Translations under genes and position numbers: made by a program | Notes under the pieces: generated by a model | The model's database searches: none | What the model was told of the DNA's origin: nothing | What the model saw: the letters and a program-made list of their open reading frames with translations, nothing else | Source: Protonemura montana | Lineage: Eukaryota > Arthropoda > Insecta > Plecoptera > Nemouridae | NCBI GenBank assembly: GCA_947568835.1 | Contig: OX387609.1 | Coordinates: 5,595,660 to 5,659,659 of the forward strand | Direction: 5' to 3' | Length of the DNA: 64,000 nt | In this document: piece after piece, positions 54,386-64,000 of the stretch | Numbering within the stretch: position 1 is the stretch's first letter | Layout of the letters: each line of letters opens with the position of its first letter

Positions 54386-56347
54386 CTAACGGGTCTAGAG
54401 GATATAAATGAGCCAAAAATGTGACCAAATGATCAGAAATAGAATAATTTTTCCACTGACCTGCACTTAATAGTGAATTTTAACATAGAAATGTTAGAAA
54501 GAAAGCTAGAATTTTAAATGTAAAAGCTATTTACATTTTGGTAAAAGCTTGAATGTTAGTTTAACCAGCAGAAACTCTAGTTAGGCCGCTCCTGAAAATA
54601 AACAAAGAATGTTGCATTGCAAACGTATTGCCTCAGATAATAAAAAATTGGCAAATTATACTCTAATTTCTTTTTGATTTTATATATTAATTGTTACTCA
54701 ACCTCATAAATTCCTGTAAATGACGTTGCATAACTACTTTTTAAATTGGAAAACTTCATTAATAAATGCCTTGTTAATGCCATTCTAGTTTTCAGGAGAT
54801 CAAGCAGCGTATAATTTAAAGGAAATCAGGAAAAAATAAATAACAATGCCGTTGTTTTGATTGATATTAGGAAATTTTATTAAATAAAATAAAAGTACAA
54901 TCCCACATTTTTTAAAGTACAATAAGTAGACAGTTATTTCTTAATGGGTTTGAAATTTCGCTGAGTGGCCAAACTTTGATTTAGATAAATGCAGCGGTAA
55001 ACATTGAATTGTAATAATTGTAATTTAATTAGCAATCACAACATTATATAATCAATATAAGCATAAAGTTTTATTTGTTAATTATTTCAAGAACCTCGTG
55101 TGCTGACTAACAAAAGAAGCGGGTTTATGTTCATCTGGCAGACAAATTATTTATTATTGGAAAACGATTTCCACGTCTTGTATTGGAGACCCAAGCAACG
55201 GAACAGCCAAAACTGTTACAAAATTTGGAATAATTTCCAGAAAAAAAGTGAAACTCAAATTAATTGAAGTATTTGATAATATTTTAGAGACTCTCAGATA
55301 GTAAAGCTGACATAAATAAGCTTACCACGAATTTTTGGAATGCGTTTTACCTAAGATTTAGATAATTAAGAAAAAATATTTTTGTTATCAGTATAGTTTA
55401 GATTTATTTCCAAAAAATTACTGCTGATACTTAAAGGTTTATTCTTACATCTGGGATTTCAAAGATAATGTAAATCAAAGTACGGATTTCAATTTGTATT
55501 GATAAAAAAGTACCAGATAAAGCAGATATCTCTTTTTCAATTACTTACAATTGGCAAAAATAACAGGGCTTTAGACGAGAAATTTCTTTCGTAAAACACA
55601 GAGATCCTGCACTTTGCGAAATTCACAACTCTTTTAGAATTAGAACGATTAAAAAAAACTCTGCCAAAGCGGCAAGTGAGCGATATTTTGCCTCAGATCT
55701 GAATTGTCCACAAAACGAATGACATCCAAATGAAACAAACGTCACCGCGGAAGGTAACGTTACACAAATTATTAGTTTTACATTTACAATACTGCTTTCA
55801 AAAACCAGAACTTGACTCGGCGTGTAGCGATAAACTTCAACAACACTTAAAACGTCTGCAAAACTACTTGAATATACACAGACAATCTTTAAACACAGTG
55901 AACATGGCTTCTCTCTCAATCTTGGTCAACTGATATTAACTAAATAATTAATAATTCACTTTTCAGTTTTAATTCATTGTTTTTTTAGATTACATTTTTA
56001 TTTAATTAAATTATTTTTAAGAAATAAGCAACTATTTGTCAATCAAGTAATTAATTGATTAACAACAACAATTAATACATTTTTGGTCTATTGTTATCAA
56101 CTAATTAACTAATTAATAAGTTAATTACAGTAGACCAAAAATCAATTAAATAATTAATTCACAACAATAAATAAATAGAATAATTAATTAACTTTATGAA
56201 ACGGTAGGTACAACTGTGAAACAGAACTTTGAAAGAAAATTACTTCATTGAGAACATGAAATCTCAAACATCCTCTAAGTTAGATATGAACTGGATCCAC
56301 GTCACCATTTAAATCCAGCAAGTGTACTTATCATAAGCACGGCCAGC
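54386..56347. other. No gene seen; 3' flank of the cyclase gene
   Basis: Very AT-rich. A plus-strand frame at 55730-55933 (QQHLKRLQNYLNIHRQSL) looks helical but lacks splice signals. 56079-56143 carries an inverted repeat, TTTTTGGTCTA and its complement. The cyclase 3' UTR should lie just below 56348. Confidence 0.45.
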
Positions 56348-59300
56348 TCAATGCACCTCGTCCTCGTCCTCGTCCACGTGCAACGTGTGCAAGGACACGC
56401 CCTGTCGCCCGTCATCACCTGTCGGAGTCTGAGGTGCTGATACGTGCTGCACGTGACTTAACACCCCGGGGACGAAGCCGTGATGCGCGCGCAGCTGATT
56501 CGGATCGACAGACAGCTGTCGAAGATTACCGCCAGACATTTTGAAGTTGTTGCCAGATGCTGGTTGCAGTCCTGTGGTAAGTGAGGTTAATGGTAAGTTT
56601 AGTCCTACAGCATTTTGATTGATATTTTTGCAAGTTTACATTTTTTGTTGTATAATTATAGTGAAGACAATTTCTTTAATGTTTTTATATAACAGAAAGA
56701 GGAGCGAGGCTTGAAAGTTTCCAGGGTTTGAACCTAGTGACTACACATTTGACCAGCTTTTCTAAAAATTCAATCCAGCCCCTGAATGCAGACCGCAGAG
56801 CAAAAGTGGTATTTCCATTACTGGGTCAATTCCGTACACACTTCTTTAATTTCTTTGCTAATCATGACTTTCTTTAGCCCTGAATACGCTCTCAAGCTTC
56901 TTAATTTCTTCTTTTTTATAATATTATTATGTATTAATATAATTATAATATTTTATGGTATATTTCTTTTAGTGGAATTAGGACATCCACAATGATTGCC
57001 CAGCGACTGGATAATTTATTTTGTGTACTTGTTTGTACTTGTTTGCACTTGTTTGTACTTGTTTGTACTTGTTTGTACTTGTTTGTACTTGTTTGTACTT
57101 GTACGTGCTTGTATTGTGTACTGTTGACTTTTCTTATTAGTTTAGATCCTTGTTTAAAAGTTAAATAAAGATTAAAAACATAGAGAATCCTTACTACTTA
57201 CAACCAAACGTTTAATCATTGTATTTTAAATTACTCAGTGAAAGTTTAACGATCTCAAGTTATTAGCAATTGGAGGTTAAGATGGAAATAAAAGCACTGG
57301 ATTGGCTGTAACCATGGAGATAAATGTTCAACTGACAGTTTTTTAACCAGAAATTGTAAGTCCTGGTAAACAATATTTTTTAAGCCTAGTTATGCTCTTA
57401 AATCTCAGAAACAGTTGACTTTCGCTGCCTGCGATTGATTGTTGCCATGGCAATCGATTTAACTTCCACATTATTTAGTAGTTCAGAAAATTGTGATACT
57501 GGCCATAACAAAATCAAGAAAAGTTTAAAAATAATCCCAACAATTTTGGAATAAGACGGGGTAGCTGAAAATTCGAGTACATTATGTAGATTAAATCAGA
57601 CTTAGATGACGTATTACTATCTCACTTACAAATATCTACAAGCATCGATATCCTAATCAAAACAATCAAACGTATGAGCCAATAACCTAGATTCGAGCAA
57701 CTAATCTATTTGATAAGATTTGATGGCAATATTTCCACGGCCGTCTGACATACCTCCGCGGGTTGTGTTTCGACGCACGGGATTGGGCGTGGTTCGTGCA
57801 GACATCCGCATGCTGCTGAACTTGGCCAGACGACCAATCGACCCTGGAGGCTGGTCACTCTTGCGCTGCTGAGACTTAGCACGTCCGATCGCACCACTTC
57901 CAGCTGCAAAACCCAACGAAAACCTAACTTTAATTTACAGTGCACATTTTTTTCTTCTCCACTTCATGTCTGTATTTGATTTTTTCAATGTTTTAATGTG
58001 TTTTATTTTATGGAACTAATTGGTACTTAGCTGTCTGTCATAAAGGTCAAATAAAAAAACATTATTTATTCATTTTGTCAGGTATACAATAATTTATTGG
58101 TAAGTAAACAAGACAACAGATAAAAAAATCCAGCATCTTCCAAGAAACTAACGCTCGTTTTTTCTAGCCTTTTTTGTACTCTTTAAAGACATATATCTTG
58201 GGCGCAAAAAGAGTTTCTATCCGCCTGTCGAACGTTGAAAAAGAGCTGCAGGTAGACACGTTTAGAATCTCTTTTACTCTGTTTTACGAGAAGATGGGGT
58301 TCCAACACCTATTATAGTTGGATCTTAAAACTATATCGTATAGTCCAAAAGCCAGTTTTTAATTTATATAGTATATTTTTATAACTGAATTGGTGAGTTT
58401 TCACTAAAATTTTTCTAGCTTATCTATATTAGAACTGTCAACTCACGCGTCGTCGACCTCTTCACGGTCTGTTTCCGCCTGGCTTGGACCATCCCGTACA
58501 CGACCGCAGCCAGGCTGTTGTATTGGCTTGGCTGGCGAGTGAAGCCAGTTGAACGGCCAAGACGACGTCCTAGTACGTAATACGTTTCCATGTCGCCTTT
58601 GCCCTTGACTGCCACGAGACCACGAAGTTGAAGCTGGTAGCCACGAGCCTCGAGGATCTGCCAATTTCAACAAACTCTGCACTGGGTGTTGGATGTGAAA
58701 TGATGTGAAAATAAACTGATAAAGTTTCCAAACACGTTGTACTCATGAAAAAAAGGATGAGTTTATTATTTTCTTCTAATCACAAATTAGCAAAGAATTA
58801 TTTATTTTAAACCTAACATTTTTTTATATAGATCTTCAATATTTGACTAGTTACTAAATCTGCAAATACTTCTGTAAAACAAAACAACGTTTCTTCATTC
58901 TGAAATCAGCCATGTTGATAGCAGGCCACAAATGGGACATGCCTATTTGTGAACTAAAAGTGAGATAGACTGCAGTTTTCAAGCGTTGATTTATGCAAAT
59001 ATTATGGTGAAATTAGCGGTGATTTCTGCGCCAATTAAAATGTATTTACGGTTACGGTGATTCTAGCCGTTCGCCATTAAATTCCATCTTTTAGAACCAC
59101 TACAAATCGACTAGGAATCGAACGTAAATATCATCACACTTTTTAGAAAAACTATTTGAACTGGGTTTTGAATGCTAAGTAAAGGGTTACTAAATTTCAG
59201 ACTTCTAGGTTGATTTTAAACGGGGAATGTACACTTTGAGTTCCTCACTCAAATTTTGAGAAAATAATGATGTTAACATATAAGATGAGCACGGAAAGCC

Positions 59301-62300
59301 TATTGGATCTCTTTTATTACATCTAGACTCTTTGGTTACATCCAAAAAGTTCCAAAATATTGCCCATGTTTGTGATAATAATACAACTATGAAATTTAAG
59401 TCTTAAATCATTGAAATTCCTTGCAAATAATGACAGGCAAGTTCAAAATAAACAATGTAGTCTTATTTAACCAAACTGAAGGAGAATGAAAAAAAAACGC
59501 GCTGAACAAAAGTTGCAAGAAATGAAAGTAACTGTAAAAGTACATAGACCATGCCGTAATTAAAGCGCGTCCGGTGAAAACAGCTCGGTATTATTATTGA
59601 GTTATGAACAAACAACATCATTGGTTGCACCTTGGTTTGTATTTGTTTCATTACCTGTATTGATCAAGGCCCGAATAGGAACGTTGTGATGTCCTATTTT
59701 ATTACCCAAAAACAAGAAGTCCGTTTTGGTAAATGCAATTTATAATTGTGTGTATTGCTTCTGTATAATTAAACACAACTTTAAAAACAAGCAAGTTTTT
59801 GCTAACGATTTGTTAAAAAATAAACGTGTCACTGAAAAACTCGCACTTAAACCTGAAACTAGTACCTGTGCCGTGGCCTTCGGCACCTGAATGTGTCCCA
59901 TTTGTCCCGTTGAGTCCATCCGGGACGCCTCGTTCACGGTGTTTCCCCAAACGTCAAAGACCGGCTTACGGGCTCCGATGACTCCACCCACCAAAGGGCC
60001 GCAGCTGATGCCAACCCGGAGACGGAACCGGTTGAAGGAATGTTTGTTGACGTCGTCCAGTCGACGCTCCATGGCGGCGGCAAAGTCTACCAGGGTGCAG
60101 ACGTGGTCGAGATCATCTTGGACCGCCTAAAGATCAGCATTACGATGTAAGCCACTACGGTCCATGGCCCGCTAAAGAAGATACTAGCCCGAAAGTAAAT
60201 TACCAGCATTGCTTCAGTCTAGTCTACTGAAGAATATACCAGCCCACAGAGCATTGCTGTTTTTGAGGCGGGATATCAAAATACTTAGTATTTTTGCGAA
60301 ATAATTTCAAGATAGTTACAATTGGTCTAGACAATGCTTAGACTAGAGCAAAACAATTTGTATACATTAACAGCTTTAGAGACAACGGAAAATGGTAGAC
60401 ATCTACGGTGATGTTTTTTTTTAATAAACGTTGGTTCCTCGGTGGGAAAGTATGTTCTCTCGCCGAATATTAAATAGAGAACATTACCATTTTGTTTTCG
60501 CGCTTTTGGCTATTTGCGCTGAGCAGACTAAAGCGTCTGATACTTTAGTAAAGACCAGCCTCTAAAACCTCCAGGAATCCCGAGAGATCGCCAATATCTT
60601 CCATAAGATCCACAATCGGTTTGTTTTTCTGTCCCGGTGAACGGAAGGAAAATCTTGAGCAAATATTCTTTTGGGAAAGCGTTTGATTTTATAAAAAACA
60701 CATCGGTGGTTCCTCCCCTTTAAAGTAAACTAAATTCAAACTTAGCCCAACTTCCTTATACGTGGCAGGAATTTACTGTTGACCAGCTAGAGCTTCCTCT
60801 GAAAAGAGTTACTGGAAGGGTCGAAAAAGATTTAAAATCTTGCATATTTGGTATTTTGAGCGAAACGCTGTCGTTGATTTTGATTAAAAAAAAATCTGTT
60901 GGCATACTTTTATCTTTTTTATGGCCAAGGATTTGCAAGTAAAGTAAAGGCCCACAAAGAGAAAACATCAAACAATTGGTGACAGAGAGAAAGGATTATT
61001 TTAAATTGAGTGAACATTTTATTTTTAACTTTAAAACTACATATGTGGACATACCGGACTTATGGGCATGCGCCATCAACATTAATTAAAAAAAGTGCGT
61101 TTCATTAATAGCAAAAGCAATTTCAGATTAAATTAAAACCCTTAATACGTCCTATTGCGCTAGTTTAAGTAACGAAAAGTAAATCACAAGACCAGTACCT
61201 ATACAAAGGTGATAATTTGTCGGTTTAGATGTTTTAAGTTTTTTTTCCAATATTTTTTTTAAGTCCAATGTAAAATGAGAAACCGCAAGAAACATAAAAT
61301 CAGGCTAAAATGCTGAGATCGTGTCGGACACCACCTGCGAATACGTCTCTGGAATAAAGTTACAGTTGACTCCCAGTTAGTTCGGTGATAGAAAAAACAC
61401 CAAATCTACTGATTTATAAATCTCTGTTATCAGATATCAATGAATAAAGATACAATAAAACATTGATATAATAAAATTTTTTTTGATTGATCAGGAGGCT
61501 CACTCCCACAAACGGCTCATGTGTGGTATTTTTTACACACAAATGTGTTTAAATTTTTTGTAAATGTGATTTACTAAGCTTGAAAAAAAATACATTTCCA
61601 ACAAATAACTACGTGTAACGTACTAACGGGTGTTATGTAGAGTATGGAACTAAGTCGCAAGAACTATGGTCACTCAAAGGTAGTCAAGTTTTAAATAGGT
61701 CATATAGAATGTCCTCGTGCGATTTGTGTTCATTTTTTGCACTTAATCGCACAAAAGTCTATTCTGACAGCCTACATATTCCAGGGGTAAATATTGACGT
61801 ATACTAATGCATTAACAATTGATCATCATTACGAATCCGTGCACCTGTTTTTTTTTGGAATAAACCTAATCGCACTCTTGCACAGGGCGGGTGAAACCTG
61901 AACATACCTGTGCAGAAGGGTTCAGACCAGAGGCTGCCATGTAAGTGGAGGCGACTGTCTTGATCTTTTCAATGCAGTCAAAGCGAGGTTCATCAAGAAG
62001 CTCGTCGAAGTCAGCTGGAAGGAGCAAAACCAATCCAATTTTTACATAATTGTTTACAGTAAAACAATGTTTGTTTTTTATTACTTCGTTGAAGGCTATA
62101 CAAAAATATTGCTTATGAGATAAATATAATCGACTTATAAATTGCCAAAATATTAAACAAATTGGACACAGTTAGCTTATTTCAACTAAAAAAAAACGTC
62201 AGAATTTTGAACTCATTTATAGGTACATTTGTTTGGTAAGCCTATTGCGTAGAAAACTAGCAACTCTGCCAATCGAACACGTGAAAGTTGCACTGGGACA

Positions 62301-63851
62301 GAGTCACATGCCCAGTCGAACACGTGAAAGTTGCACTGGGACAGAGTCACATGCCCAGTCGAACACGTGAAAGTTGCACTGGGGCAGAGTCACATGCCCA
62401 GTCGAACACGTGAAAGTTGCACTGGGGCAGAGTCACATACCCAGTCGAACACGTGAAAGTTGCACTGGGACAGAGTCACATGCCCAGTCGAACACGTGAA
62501 AGTTGCACTGGGGCAGAGTCACATGCCCAGTCGAACACGTGAAAGTTGCACTGGGGCAGAGTCACATACCCAGTCGAACACGTGAAAGTTGCACTGGGGC
62601 AGAGTCACATACCCAGTCGAACACGTGAAAGTTGCACTGGGGCAGAGTCACATGCCCAGTCGAACACGTGCAAGTTGCACTGGGGCACAGTCACATGCCC
62701 AGTCGAACACGTGAAAGTTGCACTGGGGCAGAGTCACATGCCCAGTCGAACACGTAAAAGTTGCACTGGGACAGAGTCACATGCCCAGTAGAACACGTGA
62801 AAGTTGCACTGGGACAGAGTCACATGCCCAGTCGAACACGTGAAAGTTGCACTGGGACAGAGTCACATGCCCAGTCGAACACGTGAAAGTTGCACTGGGA
62901 CAGAGTCACATGTCCAGTCGAACACGTGAAAGTTGCACTGGGACAGAGTCACATGCCCAGTCGAACACGTGAAAGTTGCACTGGGACAGAGTCACATGCC
63001 CAGTCGAACACGTGAAAGTTGCACTGGGACAGAGCCACATGCCCAGTTGAACACGTGAAAGTTGCACTGGAGCAGAGTCACATGCCCAGTCGAACACGTA
63101 AAAGTTGCACTGAGACATAGTCACATGCCCAGTCGAACACATGCAAGTTGCACTAGGGTAGAGTCACATGCCCAGTCGAACACATGCAAGTTGCACTGGG
63201 GTAGAGCCACATGCCCAGTCACATATAAATTACCTATGATTTCGTTGAGCAGCCGTATGCACTCCATGCCCTTGTTGATGTCCTCACTGTAAAACTCTGT
63301 GAAGTTGGGTATGCTGGCAAACATAACTCCCACGTGGTCTCTGGACTGGGAGTACAGCTCCTGCGCGGACAAGAGGTTCGTTTTAGAATACAACAAAATT
63401 AAACCATGGTTCATCTATTCATTCCAGTTCTTAGCGCTAGAGTAAAACTGTTCACTGTCTTTTGAGAGTTTGGAAATTTTACTCCGTTATTTCTTGTCAA
63501 AAACCAGACACAATATTACTAAACTAAAAATTAGATCCAAAAAATACTTGGTTAAGGGCTTACTTTTGACTCTAGGATCTATCACTCCTGACAGCTCTCA
63601 CCTCTGTCTGCCTGACTTCCGAGAGGAAGTGCTTAGCCACGTGGTCGGGCAAGATGTTCTTGAGCAGCTGAGTGTTATTCTGCCTGGTCTCCATCATGTC
63701 AGCCAGCTCACGCTCGGCTTGTTGCTTCCACAAGAAGTCGAGACGAGAAGTGACCTCCACCAGACGGGCGTGGTAGGTGACCATCGTCAGGAAGATGGTC
63801 AACAGAATCAGCATCTGAGACGAGAGAGGCATCCGCGACTTATCGCCGTTG
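56348..63851 (-). CDS. Membrane adenylyl cyclase, C-terminal seven exons
   Basis: Exons (minus): 63851-63602, 63360-63234, 62014-61908, 60126-59866, 58657-58447, 57903-57754, 56571-56348; all GT-AG with matching phases (2-0-1-0-0-1-1), giving 442 residues and a stop. Order: last membrane helix ([20 protein letters not shown]), the helical linker [32 protein letters not shown], then the C2 domain: [93 protein letters not shown] and [14 protein letters not shown]. The ATP-site Lys (EKIK), Asp (FDVWG), Asn and Arg (VNEASR) and Lys (KGKG) are present. It converts ATP to cAMP at the plasma membrane under G-protein control. The wording [14 protein letters not shown] and [10 protein letters not shown] suggests the Ac76E/type 2-4-7 group. 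The 130-residue tail is Ser/Arg-rich, then acidic (DEDEDEVH). N-terminal half lies beyond the window. Confidence 0.9.
57016..57118. repeat. (GTTTGTACTT)n microsatellite
   Basis: About nine decamers in the last intron of the cyclase gene, with one T-to-C variant. Confidence 0.9.
62265..63222. repeat. 43-bp minisatellite with repeated CACGTG, about 22 units
   Basis: Unit 'cagtcgaacacgtgaaagttg' plus 'cactgggacagagtcacatgcc', period exactly 43 bp (CACGTG at 62278, 62321, 62364 and on). Most units keep the palindrome CACGTG; the last few have CACATG or CACGTA. The array fills most of the intron between the first two C2 exons and ends 11 bp from the donor of the exon at 63234-63360. Confidence 0.95.
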
Positions 63852-64000
63852 CTGCAAGTTGAGAGTTTTGGAATTGTTTAAGTTTACATGTGAATATCAA
63901 AGTTCTTGAAAGTTCTTGAAAGTGCTGATAGATTGCCTTGCTGACGCATTTTAAAGAAGGAATGAAATGTATTTGATGCGATGACTAATCGCATTGTATC
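63852..64000 (-). other. Intron of the adenylyl cyclase gene at the window edge
   Basis: The acceptor 'ctctcaacttgcag' precedes the first visible exon. No further exon is seen before the edge; a short direct repeat 'agttcttgaaagttcttgaa' is at 63902-63921. Confidence 0.6.

Noticed and set aside
62546-63142. Frames across the 43-bp minisatellite
   Set aside because: Repeat-derived; the real gene here is the cyclase, in whose intron the array lies.
1-64000. CRISPR arrays, prokaryotic operons, phage
   Set aside because: The window is clearly animal nuclear DNA; the tandem repeats lack the unique equal-length spacers of CRISPR arrays.

Overview
The window is from an intron-rich, AT-rich animal genome, most likely a marine or other non-vertebrate metazoan. 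The evidence is GT-AG introns, TATA-driven small secreted-peptide genes, a membrane adenylyl cyclase, an immunoglobulin-superfamily receptor, and a dense load of SINEs, LINE tails and minisatellites. The species cannot be fixed from the sequence. There is one assembly gap of 200 N (52670-52869).

Layout. 1-17.8 kb is mostly repeats and decayed retroelements: LINE 3' ends near 3.0, 8.3 and 14.3 kb, a 5S-rRNA-derived SINE at 7.4 kb, and possible small-peptide exons near 10.2 and 13.1 kb. 17.8-22.4 kb holds a complete eight-exon minus-strand gene for a 499-residue Ig-type receptor. Its cytoplasmic tail carries tandemly duplicated exons, each with a tyrosine motif of the YxxP type. 22.4-30 kb is repeats plus a decayed coding relic. 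Two near-identical two-exon genes for a glycine-rich secreted peptide lie in inverted orientation at 30.1-30.7 kb (minus) and 51.2-52.0 kb (plus). 33.2-36.8 kb holds the 3' end of an ankyrin-repeat gene (plus) with a tandem exon duplication. 37.9-39.5 kb is a large inverted repeat whose arms and spacer all carry copies of one ATAD2-like AAA+ exon, and a 5S-SINE has since inserted in the spacer. 44.1-47.0 kb is a cluster of diverged tRNA-like SINE heads. 48.5-50.5 kb is a truncated ATAD2-like copy interrupted by a 1 kb minisatellite. From 56.3 kb to the right edge lie the last seven exons of an adenylyl cyclase gene (minus), covering the end of the second membrane cassette, the whole C2 catalytic domain and the C-terminal tail. 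An intron of this gene carries about 22 copies of a 43-bp repeat, most with a CACGTG E-box.

How it fits together. The genes do not form a pathway. Most of the structure comes from mobile-element activity and local duplication: exon duplication (Ig receptor, ankyrin gene), gene duplication (glycine-rich peptide) and exon dispersal (ATAD2-like). Target-site duplications around three 5S-SINE copies show directly that this family has been retrotransposed. The best-supported coding annotations are the Ig receptor, the adenylyl cyclase C-terminal half, the two glycine-rich peptide genes and the ankyrin exons; for these, exon phases and GT-AG signals were followed by eye.
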